A stretch of DNA of 64,000 nt, taken from NCBI RefSeq assembly GCF_009828055.1, contig NZ_WTYB01000002.1, forward strand, positions 868,001-932,000, given 5' to 3'. The position numbers and the translations under genes were made by a program. Under the pieces are notes generated by a model. It was given only the letters and a program-made list of their open reading frames with translations. It was not told the DNA's origin and ran no database searches. This document shows positions 53,527 through 62,643 of the stretch, in pieces; the stretch's first letter is position 1; each line of letters starts with the position of its first letter. Source of the DNA: Erythrobacter ramosus. GTDB taxonomy: Bacteria; Pseudomonadota; Alphaproteobacteria; Sphingomonadales; Sphingomonadaceae.

Positions 53527-53945
53527 CTGCTCAGAGCGTCAAGCTTGGTCTTGATCTGAGCCCAGGCCGATTCGCGCTGACTGTCCGTCAGCTTGGCCAG
53601 CGTTTCCTTGTCGCCGTCAGTCAGACGCCAGAACATTTCCTGACGCTCATCGGTCAGCGACCAGAAGTAGTTCTGCGCTTCAGGCGACCAGGCCTGATAC
53701 GCCGTCTGCTTGTCGGCCGGCCACGAATCCATCTGGGCAACCTGCTCGGCAGTGGGTTCCGGGGCAGGAATCGGCGCAGGCGCTTGGGTTGCGGGCGGCG
53801 GTGCCGCTTCGGGCATAGACGGCGAGGCAGTGGTGCCCGGCATCGGTTCAGACGGGGTCTGCTCTTGTGCACCGACCATTGCCGGGGCCATCACCAGAGC
53901 CATAGCCGCACCGGCGAGGCCGAACCTATTCAGAGACTTATGCAT
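53523..53945 (-). CDS. secreted 11-residue tandem-repeat protein
   Basis: Not a family I recognise. The 140-residue product has a signal peptide (LAGAAMALVMAPAMVGA, cleavage near AQ-E27). A Pro/Ala/Glu linker (residues about 28-70) leads to six consecutive 11-residue units at 75-85, 86-96, 97-107, 108-118, 119-129 and 130-140. The best are LTDERQEMFWR, LTDGDKETLAK and LTDSQRESAWA; earlier ones are WPADKQTAYQA and WSPEAQNYFWS. The last, QIKTKLDALSS, is degenerate. Each looks like an N-capped short helix with an aromatic or hydrophobic face. The start at 53945 gives the signal peptide. Convergent with rsmD and divergent from uvrD. Confidence 0.78.
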   Translation of the reverse strand: MHKSLNRFGLAGAAMALVMAPAMVGAQEQTPSEPMPGTTASPSMPEAAPPPATQAPAPIPAPEPTAEQVAQMDSWPADKQTAYQAWSPEAQNYFWSLTDERQEMFWRLTDGDKETLAKLTDSQRESAWAQIKTKLDALSS

Positions 53946-54176
53946 GGGTATCTCCATTTCTAACTGACCCAAGCACAACGAACGCAAAAATTCTGTCTGG
54001 CCGCTCAGTCCCCTGCTGACCTGACATTACCGAGTATGTGGCGGTCAGCCTCAGGCGCAACCCAAGCCCCAGCCAGACAACCTGCCGAGGCCACAGCCCA
54101 TCGGCAATTGTGGTTGAAAGGCGGCAAGCCGATGCTCCGCCTGCCGCGCGCTGTGGGCAAAGCGGCACCTCGCAGC

Positions 54177-54208
54177 TTGCCCCTGCGGAAATTGTTCCCT
54201 ACCTGTTC
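54177..54208 (+). promoter_or_regulatory. uvrD promoter with LexA (SOS) box
   Basis: GTTCCCTACCTGTTC (54194-54208) is an exact GTTC-N7-GTTC, the alphaproteobacterial LexA operator. It overlaps a candidate promoter, TTGCCC (54177-54182) and TACCTG (54200-54205) with a 17-base spacer, covering its -10. The predicted start point, near 54212, is only about 7 bases before the ATG, so repression by LexA and a near-leaderless transcript are expected. Confidence 0.65.
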
Positions 54209-54218
54209 GCGTCAGACC

Positions 54219-56537
54219 ATGAGCACCAACTTGCCCTCCCCAACGCCAGCGCGCGATTCCGGCCCCGCGCCCGTGCCCGCTTACGCCGCGCGGCTGAACC
54301 CGCCGCAGCGCGCGGCCGTGCTCGCAACCGAAGGCCCGGTGCTGATGCTGGCGGGCGCCGGGACGGGCAAGACCGCCGCACTGACCGCGCGCCTCGCACA
54401 TCTGGTGGCGACCGGGCGCGCATACCCCTCGCAGATCCTCTGCGTCACGTTCACCAACAAGGCCGCACGCGAGATGCGTGAGCGTGTGACCCATCACCTC
54501 GGCCCGCAGGCAGAGGGGCTGCCGTGGCTCGGCACGTTCCATTCGATCTGCGCCAAGATGCTGCGCCGCCATGCCGAACTGGTCGGCCTCCAGCACAATT
54601 ACACCATCATCGACACCGACGATCAGCTGCGCCTGCTCAAGGCTCTGATTGCCGAGGCCGATCTTGACGAAAAGCGCTGGCCGGCGCGGCAATTGGCCGG
54701 GCTGATCGACCGCTGGAAGAACCGCGGACTGAACCCCGCCGACTTGGATGCGGTGGAGAACGAAGCCTATGCCAATGGCAAGGGCACCGCGCTCTATACG
54801 CGCTATCAGGAGCGGCTGAAGGCGCTCAATGCCTGCGATTTCGGCGATCTGATGCTGCACATGCTGAACATCCTGCGCAGCCATCACGACATCCTCGCCG
54901 ATTACCAGCGCCGCTTCCGCTACATCATGGTGGACGAATATCAGGACACCAATGCCGTCCAATACCTGTGGCTGCGACTATTGGCGCAGGGGCACAAGAA
55001 TATCTGCGTCGTCGGTGATGACGACCAGTCGATCTATTCGTGGCGCGGGGCGGAAGTCGCCAACATCCTCAGGTTCGAGAAGGATTTCCCCGGGGCCGAG
55101 GTGATCCGGCTCGAACAGAATTACCGCTCGACCCCCCACATTCTGGGCGCGGCGGCGGGCCTGATCCGGGCCAATTCGCAGCGCCACGACAAGACGCTGT
55201 GGACCGAGGTCAACGGCGGCGACAAGGTCAAGGTTATCGGCGTGTGGGACGCGCCCGAAGAAGCCCGCCGGGTGGGCGAAGCGATAGAGCGGTTGGAGCG
55301 CGAAGGCGCGGCGCTCAATCAGGTCGCGATCCTCGTGCGTGCGCAATACCAGACCCGCGAGTTTGAAGACCGCTTCATCCAGATCGGCATCAACTACCGC
55401 ATCATTGGCGGCTTCCGCTTCTACGAACGTGCCGAAATCCGCGATGCGCTCGCTTACCTGCGCCTGATCGCGCAGCCGCAGGACGATCTCGCCTTTGAAC
55501 GCATCCACAACCAGCCCAAGCGCGGGCTTGGTGCCAAGGCCTTGGAGCAGATGCACAGCCACGCGCGCCGCACCGGCCTGCCGCTGGCCGCCGCCGCGCT
55601 GCAACTGGCCGACAGCGACGAGATGCCCAAGCGCAGCGCCATGACCATCGGCGGGCTGATGCGGCAGTTCCTGCACTGGCGCGAGGCGTCGGACACGCTC
55701 TCGCCCGCGGATCTGCTGCGTCTGGTGCTGGAGGAATCGGGCTACAACGCGATGCTTTCCGCCGACCGCTCACCCGAAAGCGCGGGCCGCGCCGAAAACC
55801 TCTCCGAACTCGCTCGCGCGATGGAGGAGTATGAGACGCTTGGCGATTTCCTCGAGCATGTTAGCCTCGTCATGGACAATGACCGCTCGGATGCCGAGGA
55901 AACGGTGACGATCATGACGATCCACGCCGCCAAGGGGCTGGAATTCGACAATGTCTTCTGCGTCGGCTGGGAGGAAGGCGTCTTCCCCTCGCAGCGCGCC
56001 ATCGACGAAGGCGGGCTGGCGTCCTTGGAAGAGGAACGCCGCCTCGCCTACGTCGCGATAACCCGCGCGCGGCGGCATTGCACCATCCTCCACGCGGCGA
56101 ACCGCCGGATCTATGGCCAGTGGACCAGCTCTATCCCCTCGCGCTTCATCGAGGATCTGCCGGAAGAGCATATCGAGCAGGAAACCACGCTGACGGGCGG
56201 CGCGTCACTGTGGCGGGCGAACTGGAGCGAGCAGGACGATCCTTTCGCCCATGTCGCACGCGACCGGCCCGATCGCGCTCAGCAACGCGGCCCCGGCTGG
56301 CAGCGCGCTTTGACGTCGGGTTACGACACCAAGCCCGCTCGCGTCCGCGAAAACACCCGCTCAGCCGCCAGCTTCGCCGCGCCCGCCCGCAGCGATATCG
56401 CCATCGGGGCGATGGTGACGCACACGAAATTCGGCACCGGCTGCGTGATCGATCAGGAGGGCAACAAGCTCACCATCATGTTCGAGGACGCAGGCGAAAA
56501 GCGCGTGCTGGATAGTTTTGTGACCGTGGTGGGTTAG
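54219..56537 (+). CDS. uvrD: ATP-dependent DNA helicase UvrD/PcrA (UvrD-family)
   Basis: Superfamily 1A 3'-5' helicase of 772 residues, for nucleotide-excision and mismatch repair. Motif Q/I LNPPQRAAVL and GAGTGKT (46-52), TFTNKAAREMRERV (Ia), VDEYQDTN (II), VVGDDDQSIYSWRGA (III), RLEQNYRSTPHIL (IV), TIHAAKGLEFDNVF (V) and RRLAYVAITRARR (VI) are all present. The C-terminus has the UvrD/Tudor-like IAIGAMVTHTKFGTGCVIDQEGNK. The ATG at 54219 is chosen over an upstream one at 54036 because the extension would span the promoter and the LexA box. The gap 53946-54218 holds no gene. Confidence 0.95.
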   Translation: MSTNLPSPTPARDSGPAPVPAYAARLNPPQRAAVLATEGPVLMLAGAGTGKTAALTARLAHLVATGRAYPSQILCVTFTNKAAREMRERVTHHLGPQAEGLPWLGTFHSICAKMLRRHAELVGLQHNYTIIDTDDQLRLLKALIAEADLDEKRWPARQLAGLIDRWKNRGLNPADLDAVENEAYANGKGTALYTRYQERLKALNACDFGDLMLHMLNILRSHHDILADYQRRFRYIMVDEYQDTNAVQYLWLRLLAQGHKNICVVGDDDQSIYSWRGAEVANILRFEKDFPGAEVIRLEQNYRSTPHILGAAAGLIRANSQRHDKTLWTEVNGGDKVKVIGVWDAPEEARRVGEAIERLEREGAALNQVAILVRAQYQTREFEDRFIQIGINYRIIGGFRFYERAEIRDALAYLRLIAQPQDDLAFERIHNQPKRGLGAKALEQMHSHARRTGLPLAAAALQLADSDEMPKRSAMTIGGLMRQFLHWREASDTLSPADLLRLVLEESGYNAMLSADRSPESAGRAENLSELARAMEEYETLGDFLEHVSLVMDNDRSDAEETVTIMTIHAAKGLEFDNVFCVGWEEGVFPSQRAIDEGGLASLEEERRLAYVAITRARRHCTILHAANRRIYGQWTSSIPSRFIEDLPEEHIEQETTLTGGASLWRANWSEQDDPFAHVARDRPDRAQQRGPGWQRALTSGYDTKPARVRENTRSAASFAAPARSDIAIGAMVTHTKFGTGCVIDQEGNKLTIMFEDAGEKRVLDSFVTVVG

Positions 56538-56608
56538 ACGCTCGTCAGGTGCCGTTGATGTGGATGTGAGGCCATTCGATTGTGCCGACAACCACGCGCG
56601 TCTGTTGG

Positions 56609-56634
56609 GCGACCCGTCATTTTAGACGGGCCGC
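56609..56634. terminator. hairpin between convergent uvrD and DEAD-box gene
   Basis: GCGACCCGTC and GACGGGCCGC form a stem with one mismatch across ATTTTA, in the 109-base gap. There is no T-run on either side, so it may act as a bidirectional terminator only weakly. Confidence 0.4.
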
Positions 56635-56646
56635 ACTTAGGCGAGC

Positions 56647-58146
56647 TCAGCCGAAGCCCACATCCAGAAACCCCGGACGCGGGCCGTTCCATTCGCCTGC
56701 GGAAACGGGTTCGTCGTCCTCGTGATAACGTCGGCGCGGCTTTTGCTCGTCACTGGCGGTGACGCGGTCCGTGCGGGGGCCGGGCTTTTCGCGGCGCGGA
56801 CGTTCCTCGCGCGGGGGACGGGCTTCGCGGGGTGCGCGTTCCTCACGGGGTGCGCGTTCTTCACGCGGAGTACGCTCCTCGCGCGGGGCACGCTCCTCGC
56901 GGTCTTCGCGGGCGCGGCGGGGCTTGCGTTCGGGACGGTCCTCGCGCGCTTCTTCGGTGCGAACTTCAGGTTCAGCCTTGGCCTTGGCCGCTTCGGCCTT
57001 GGCGATCACTTCGGAAAGGTCGACGCGCACGTCCTCCTTGCCAAACACCTTGATCGCGCTGCCAGTCAGCTTCTCGACATTCGCAATCGCCTCGGCATCT
57101 TCTTCCGATACGAAGGTGAAGGCCCGCCCCTTGGCGCCTGCGCGGCCGGTGCGGCCGATGCGATGGACGTAATCATCGGGGTGCCACGGCGTGTCGTAGT
57201 TGAACACGTGGCTGACGCCCTTGATGTCGAGCCCGCGGGCCGCGACGTCTGACGCGACGAGGATATTGACCTCGCCTGCCTTGAACCGGTCAAGTTCCTT
57301 GATCCGGCTCGACTGGTCCATATCGCCGTGAATCTCCGACGAACGGAAGCCCAGACGATTGAGGCTCTGGTTCAATTCGCGCACCGTGGTCTTGCGGTTG
57401 GCGAAGATGATCGCGGTTTCGATCAGGTCGTTTTCAAGGAACCAGCGCAGCGTGTCCTTCTTGGTGCGGGACTTCACCGGCACTTTGAAGGCGGTGATGT
57501 CGGCATTTGTGGACGCCGCGCGCGTGGTTTCGATCCGCTTGGGGTTGTTGAGGAACTTCTTCGCCAGCTTTTCGATCGGCGCAGGCATGGTGGCCGAGAA
57601 CAGCATGGTCTGGCGCGTCTCGGGCAGCTTGGAGCAGATGAATTCGATATCGGGGATGAAACCCATGTCGAGCATCCGGTCGGCTTCGTCGATCACCAGC
57701 AGCTCGCAGCCGTTGAGCATGATCTTGCCGCGCTCGAACAGGTCCATCAACCGGCCCGGCGTCGCAATCAGCACGTCGACCCCGTCAGACAGGGCCTTCA
57801 ACTGGTCGCCCATCTGCACGCCGCCGATCAGCAGCGCCATTTTCAAGTCGTGGTTCTTGCCGTACTTCTCGAAGTTCTCGGCGACCTGAGCGGCGAGTTC
57901 GCGGGTCGGCTCGAGGATCAGCGAACGCGGCATCAACGCGCGGCGGCGGCCTGCGGCCATCACGTCGATCATGGGGAGCACGAAGCTCGCTGTCTTGCCG
58001 GTCCCGGTCTGGGCGATGCCGATCAGGTCGCGCATCATCAGGATGGTCGGGATCGCCTGCGCCTGAATCGCGGTCGGCGTGGTGTAGCCCGCGTCTTCGA
58101 CGGCTTTGAGCAATTCAGGCGAAAGGCCGAGATCGGCGAAGGTCAT
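56647..58146 (-). CDS. DEAD-box RNA helicase with basic/acidic repeat tail
   Basis: A 499-residue RhlE-like helicase: Q motif FADLGLSPELLKAVEDAGYTTPTAIQAQAIP, I AQTGTGKT (45-52), Ia EPTRELAAQ, II VIDEADRMLD (DEAD 153-156), III FSATMP, V ASDVAARGLDIKGVSHV, VI HRIGRTGRAG. After about residue 395 the tail is charged: RPERKPRRARED, then repeats of RAPREER/PREE (PREERAPREE). It binds RNA and likely aids ribosome or mRNA remodelling. Which paralogue (rhlE, csdA) is not certain. It reads toward uvrD. Confidence 0.9.
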   Translation of the reverse strand: MTFADLGLSPELLKAVEDAGYTTPTAIQAQAIPTILMMRDLIGIAQTGTGKTASFVLPMIDVMAAGRRRALMPRSLILEPTRELAAQVAENFEKYGKNHDLKMALLIGGVQMGDQLKALSDGVDVLIATPGRLMDLFERGKIMLNGCELLVIDEADRMLDMGFIPDIEFICSKLPETRQTMLFSATMPAPIEKLAKKFLNNPKRIETTRAASTNADITAFKVPVKSRTKKDTLRWFLENDLIETAIIFANRKTTVRELNQSLNRLGFRSSEIHGDMDQSSRIKELDRFKAGEVNILVASDVAARGLDIKGVSHVFNYDTPWHPDDYVHRIGRTGRAGAKGRAFTFVSEEDAEAIANVEKLTGSAIKVFGKEDVRVDLSEVIAKAEAAKAKAEPEVRTEEAREDRPERKPRRAREDREERAPREERTPREERAPREERAPREARPPREERPRREKPGPRTDRVTASDEQKPRRRYHEDDEPVSAGEWNGPRPGFLDVGFG

Positions 58147-58289
58147 GCGGTGTGTGGTGTCCGAAAATAGCGGGCAGGGTTACTGCCGGGATTGCGGCCC
58201 TGCGCGCGGTTAGCGTGGCATTGGGCTGCCGCGCCTTTCCTGCAAATGGGCGCAAAAGTCAAGGAATCGCGCGGGTGGAGCGCGATTGA

Positions 58290-58868
58290 TCAGTCGCGCA
58301 CTTCGACCAGCTCACGCATGGTCTCGACCTCGCAACGCGCGCCGGTGCGCGATTGCAGCTTGTCACGATCGACACAAAGACGCCCGTCCTTGTTCTTCTC
58401 GACATAGAAGCCGGAGTAGAAGTCACGGGCGCGGCACGATTTTTCGAGATTGACCGAGATCATCCGCCGGTCACGCAGGAACAACACGAGCCGGTTGCCG
58501 CTACCCGTTTGCACCCCTGCGATGCCGTCCAACGCTACGCATTTTTCCTTGCCGCCTTCCTCGAACTGCGGAGCAACTGCGCGCTGAGGAAGGTCGGCGA
58601 GCAAATTCCGTCGCGAGCTCGCCGATTGCGGGGCAATTCGGACAACGACGCGCTGTTCGATGCGGACTTGTCGCACGATGGAGGACTGGCGCAGCGCTGA
58701 GAGTGGATTGACCGCAACCGGTTCGGTCGGCTCCTGCCCTGCTGCTGCCACATCACATTGCGGCGCCGATACTGCCGGTCCCGAGCCATCGCTCGCCACG
58801 CCAGCCGCCTCTGCCACCAGCGGCAGCAACAGCGTCAGCGGCGCTGCAAGGGCAAACAGGCTATGCAT
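58290..58868 (-). CDS. secreted protein, DUF6491-like pattern suspected
   Basis: Not identified with confidence. From ATG at 58868 it encodes 192 residues with signal peptide MHSLFALAAPLTLLLPLVAEAAG. The mature part has four conserved-looking cysteines (SAPQCDV, EEGGKEKCVAL, LEKSCRAR, GRLCVD plus GARCEV). The C-terminal half, CVALDGIAGVQTGSGNRLVLFLRDRRMISV then GFYVEKNKDGRLC, resembles DUF6491 proteins of sphingomonads, where C-x-I and R-x-C motifs recur. Function unknown. It is divergent from the FAD-oxidase gene, with a 172-base gap. Confidence 0.65.
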   Translation of the reverse strand: MHSLFALAAPLTLLLPLVAEAAGVASDGSGPAVSAPQCDVAAAGQEPTEPVAVNPLSALRQSSIVRQVRIEQRVVVRIAPQSASSRRNLLADLPQRAVAPQFEEGGKEKCVALDGIAGVQTGSGNRLVLFLRDRRMISVNLEKSCRARDFYSGFYVEKNKDGRLCVDRDKLQSRTGARCEVETMRELVEVRD

Positions 58869-59040
58869 GGCCGGGGAGAATTCTCCTGGAAACGAGCAAT
58901 TTCGGCAGACGCGCGGCGAATAAGCGGCTCGCCGGGGTGGAGAAGCCGTAGCATCCCCAATTGAACCATGCCTTAACTGTCCGTCAGATGAGGACGAAAG
59001 CGGTGGCAAAATCATCGCAGAGTGTGGCATGGAGGCCACA

Positions 59041-60540
59041 ATGAATCACCCTCCCCCGCCCCCTCACGTTCAAGCCGATGCCTTCCTCGCCGAGGCCGCA
59101 GCCTTGCTGGGCGTGCGCGGTCTGACCACCGATCCCGAGCGGGTGGATGCCTGGCTAACGGACTGGCGCGGGCGCTACACCGGCCGCGCGCTCGCCCTCG
59201 CCTCGCCCGCCTCGACCGCCGAGGTGGCTGCCTTGGTGAAGCTCTGCGCCGCGCATGGCGTGCCGATCGTTCCGCAGGGCGGCAATAGCGGCATGGCAGG
59301 CGGCGCAACCCCCGACGCGACCGGCACGGCGATCCTGCTCTCGCTGCGGCGCATGGACCGGATTCGCCACGTTGATCCGGCAACCGGGCAAGCCGTGTGC
59401 GAGGCTGGCGTGATCCTCCAATCCTTGCACGATGCCGCCGATGCCGCAGGGCTGCGTTTCCCGCTCACCCTTGGCGGCAAGGGGTCAGCCACCATCGGCG
59501 GGTTGATCGCAACCAATGCCGGCGGCACCCAGGTGCTGCGCCACGGTACCATGCGCGCGCAGGTGCTGGGGCTGGAGGCGGTGTTGGCGTCGGGAGAGGT
59601 GCTCGACCTGATGACCCCGCTCAAAAAAGACAATCGCGGGTTCGATCTGAAGCAGTTGCTGATCGGCTCGGAAGGCACGCTCGGCATCGTCACAACAGCC
59701 TGTCTCCGGCTGCTGCCTGCGCCGATTGGCCGGGCGACGGCATGGGTGGGCCTTGGCGGGATCGTCGATGCGCGCACGCTACTCCGGCAAATGGAGCGCG
59801 CGCTGGGCGAGGCGCTGGAAGGGTTCGAGGTCGTGCCTGCGCATTGCCTTGCCTCGGTCCTCGCGCATCAGCCGACGGCCCGTGCACCGCTGACAGAGCC
59901 ACATGAATGGAACGCGCTGATCGAGTGCGTCTCCCCCTCTCAGGACAGCGCCGCCTTGCGCGAGCGGCTCGAAGCGGGGCTAGGCACAGCGCTCGAACAG
60001 GGCCTCATCGCCGATGCCGTGATCGCCGCCAATGACACCCAGGCCGAAGCGTTCTGGGCCCTGCGAGACGGCATTTCAGCCGCCGAGCGCGCGCTTGGCC
60101 CGGCGATGCAGCACGATATCTCGGTCCCGGTCGAGAAAATGCCCGAATTCATCATTGCCGCTGCGCCCGCGATCGAGGCCGCGTTCCCCGGTACCCGCGC
60201 GGTCGCCTTTGGCCATCTGGGCGATGGCAACGTCCACTTCCACGTCCTCGCTCCCGAAGGCGCCGTACGCGGAGTGTGGGAGGAAGCGGACGGCAAGGAC
60301 GTCAGCGCGCGGGTCTATGACCTCGTGACGGAATGGGGCGGTTCGATCAGCGCCGAACATGGGATCGGGCAGATGAAGGTCGAGGAGCTCGCCCGCCTGC
60401 ACGATCCGGTCGCGCTGGCGCTGATGGCGCAGGTCAAAGCCGCGCTAGATCCGGACAATCTGCTCAATCCGGGAAAACTCCTCCTCAACCCACCTGCGCG
60501 CGAAGCCGCACGGCTTGCGCGCACGGCAGCAAAGGCTTAA
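59041..60540 (+). CDS. FAD-linked 2-hydroxyacid oxidase/dehydrogenase (GlcD/D2HGDH type)
   Basis: A 499-residue vanillyl-alcohol-oxidase-superfamily enzyme. The N-terminal FAD-binding domain has VPIVPQGGNSGMAGGATPD, LGGKGSATIGGLIATNAGGTQVLRHG and GSEGTLGIVTTACLRL. The C-terminal cap includes HDISVPVEKMPEF, HLGDGNVHFHVL, GGSISAEHGIGQMK and the NPGKLL end. It is most like D-2-hydroxyglutarate dehydrogenase, D-lactate dehydrogenase or GlcD; the exact substrate is open. The ATG at 59041 has GGAGG 5 bases upstream. It stands alone; sapC-like follows after 75 bases. Confidence 0.88.
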   Translation: MNHPPPPPHVQADAFLAEAAALLGVRGLTTDPERVDAWLTDWRGRYTGRALALASPASTAEVAALVKLCAAHGVPIVPQGGNSGMAGGATPDATGTAILLSLRRMDRIRHVDPATGQAVCEAGVILQSLHDAADAAGLRFPLTLGGKGSATIGGLIATNAGGTQVLRHGTMRAQVLGLEAVLASGEVLDLMTPLKKDNRGFDLKQLLIGSEGTLGIVTTACLRLLPAPIGRATAWVGLGGIVDARTLLRQMERALGEALEGFEVVPAHCLASVLAHQPTARAPLTEPHEWNALIECVSPSQDSAALRERLEAGLGTALEQGLIADAVIAANDTQAEAFWALRDGISAAERALGPAMQHDISVPVEKMPEFIIAAAPAIEAAFPGTRAVAFGHLGDGNVHFHVLAPEGAVRGVWEEADGKDVSARVYDLVTEWGGSISAEHGIGQMKVEELARLHDPVALALMAQVKAALDPDNLLNPGKLLLNPPAREAARLARTAAKA

Positions 60541-60615
60541 GGGCCGCGCTTTCGACAGCGGGAGCAGTTTTTCCCGCTGATGGGATCAACCACCACCGTT
60601 TTCGGAGACGATGTC

Positions 60616-61410
60616 ATGGCCAGCGCGCCGCAACCGCAACTTCCGTTGTTCTACAATGATCTTCTGCCGCTCAACAGCCGTGACCATGCGGACTGGAAAG
60701 CCGGCACGCTCGAAAGCGCAGCCTATCTCGCCGCAACCCATGCGATCCCGCTGACCTCGGACGAATTCGTCGATGCCCAGCGCAATTTCCCGATCGTCTT
60801 CACCGCTGGTGACAGCCCGCTGCCGATCGCGCTGTTCGGCCTCAACGAAGGCGTGAACACCTTTGTGGGCGACGACATGAAGATCAACGAGGTCGTCTAT
60901 ATTCCCGCCTATGCGCGCCGTTACCCCTTCATCCTCGCCAAGCTCCAGCCGACCAGTGAAGACATGTCGCTGTGCTTCGATCCGTCTGCCGGCCTGATCG
61001 GCAAGATGGACGAAGGCCTCGCGATGTTTGACGAAGCTGGCCAGCCGACCGAGTACACGCAGGGCGTGCTTGAATTCTGCCGCCGCTTCGAAGAAGCCGG
61101 TCAGCGCACCAAGATGTTCATGGACGAACTCGCCAAGCTCGACATCCTGATGGACGGCGAGATTGCGATCACCCGCAATGACATGCCCGACACGCCGTTC
61201 ATCTATCGCGGCTTCCGCATGGTCGACGAAGCCAAGCTGCGCGAACTGCCGGCGGCGACGCTCGATGACCTCGCCAAGAACGGCATGCTGATGCTGATCT
61301 ATGCGCACCTGTTCTCGCTCAACCTGATGCGCTCGCTGTTCGAACGTCAGCTCGCTCAGGGCAAGGTGCCGACGCCTGGTCAGGGCGCCGCAGCACCCGC
61401 GCTCAACTAA
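60616..61410 (+). CDS. SapC family protein
   Basis: A 264-residue protein of the SapC family (PF07277), first named from a Campylobacter S-layer cluster; function is not established. Conserved parts are PLFYNDLLPLNSRDHADW, LTSDEFVDAQRNFPIVFT, VYIPAYARRYPFILA, and FMDELAKLDILMD. No signal peptide or membrane segment; a Pro/Ala tail ends it. The ATG at 60616 is favoured (GGAG 8 bases upstream, ASAPQPQLPLFYN is the family start). Alphaproteobacteria often carry it near outer-membrane or sugar-uptake genes, but not here. Confidence 0.85.
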   Translation: MASAPQPQLPLFYNDLLPLNSRDHADWKAGTLESAAYLAATHAIPLTSDEFVDAQRNFPIVFTAGDSPLPIALFGLNEGVNTFVGDDMKINEVVYIPAYARRYPFILAKLQPTSEDMSLCFDPSAGLIGKMDEGLAMFDEAGQPTEYTQGVLEFCRRFEEAGQRTKMFMDELAKLDILMDGEIAITRNDMPDTPFIYRGFRMVDEAKLRELPAATLDDLAKNGMLMLIYAHLFSLNLMRSLFERQLAQGKVPTPGQGAAAPALN

Positions 61411-61514
61411 TCCAGCGGGCCGGGGCGGCGACGCTCCGGTGCTGGTTTGCGAAACATGACGGGCAGGCAGGCCAAGGGCCGCCTGCCCGTTTTGCGTTCG
61501 GATTGGTCAGCGCG

Positions 61515-62492
61515 CTATTCGGCGGCTTGCCGCAGGCCTTCATTACCGCCGAGCAAGGCCGTCTCAGCCCCCAGCTCGCGGGTCAGGGCGGCGAGCTGCG
61601 CAGCCACGGCGGGCAGGCCCGGCCCCGGCTCGGCCATCTGGCGATCGAGATAGGTCGCGCGGCACACTTCGATCTGCATCGCATGGACACCCGCTTGCGG
61701 CTTGCCATGGCGATCGAGGACATAGCCGCCCGAATAAGGGCGGTTCTGCGCTGCGGACACGCCGCGCGTTTCCAGATGGGTGAGCGCCCGGCCCATCAGC
61801 GCCGTGTGACACGATGCCCCAAACCGGTCTCCCAGCACGAACACCGGCGCGCGCGCTTCGCCATCGGCGGGACGGAGTGGCGGCATGGAATGCAGGTCGA
61901 TCAGCAGCGCGGCGCCCCACTCGGCACGAATCTGCGCGAGCGCTGCATCGAGCGCGGCGTGATAGGCGCGGTGAATCCCCTCGATCCGCGCATCAAGTTC
62001 GGTCGGAGCGAGCCGTCCGCGCCAAATCTCGCCCGATCCCGGCAGTCGGCGCGGCACGAGCCCCAGTCCGCTGCGTGCACGGGCATTGCTCCGCTGGCCC
62101 AGCTCTGACGTCATGACGCCTTCGGGCCGCCCACCCTCGATCATATCCCAATCGATATCATCCTCCGCGCGGTTGAGATCCATCAGCGCGCGCGGCGCGT
62201 GGGCGACCAGCAGCGCCGCGCCCGTCTCGCGCGCAATCGCCACGCCGAGCCGGTCGGCATGGCGATCCTCCAGCCGCAGCTGCGCCAACGCAGAATCGCG
62301 CATCCGGGCGGTGATCGCGGCTGGATAGGCGCGCCCCGCATGCGGGACCGCCACCAGCACCGGCAGGCTCATGCGCGGCGGCGTTGTCAGCGTGAAGGCT
62401 GGCGCATCATTCAGACCCGGCACAAACCCGCCGCTCAGCGAAGCGCGAACCGGGGAAGATGCAGGGCGGGAGGATCGGGAGGGCGGTGACAT
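61515..62492 (-). CDS. N-formylglutamate amidohydrolase
   Basis: A 325-residue amidohydrolase (PF05013) that releases glutamate from N-formylglutamate, as in the histidine-degradation pathway; other substrates are possible. Characteristic segments are VPHAGRAYPAAI, RALMDLNRAEDDIDWDM, LLIDLHSMPPLR (likely metal ligand Asp/His) and NRPYSGGYVLDRHG. The ATG at 62492 is preferred; the extension to 62606 reads through promoter-like sequence. It is divergent from cpdR, an association common in alphaproteobacteria. Confidence 0.85.
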   Translation of the reverse strand: MSPPSRSSRPASSPVRASLSGGFVPGLNDAPAFTLTTPPRMSLPVLVAVPHAGRAYPAAITARMRDSALAQLRLEDRHADRLGVAIARETGAALLVAHAPRALMDLNRAEDDIDWDMIEGGRPEGVMTSELGQRSNARARSGLGLVPRRLPGSGEIWRGRLAPTELDARIEGIHRAYHAALDAALAQIRAEWGAALLIDLHSMPPLRPADGEARAPVFVLGDRFGASCHTALMGRALTHLETRGVSAAQNRPYSGGYVLDRHGKPQAGVHAMQIEVCRATYLDRQMAEPGPGLPAVAAQLAALTRELGAETALLGGNEGLRQAAE

Positions 62493-62643
62493 TCCGCTGC
62501 CCTTGCTGACGGGTTTGCACAGGCCTGTCAAAGCCTGATCAGCCGATCGGCATCTACCGCCAGTGTGCCAATTCGCGCCACATCGGATGCATTCCGTCGC
62601 ACGCACAAAGATTTCTTAAGCCGGTCCTGCTATTGCGCCTTAC

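Noticed and set aside
54036..54218. Upstream extension of uvrD from an earlier ATG
   Set aside because: It would run through the candidate promoter and LexA box, and the extra residues are not family-like.
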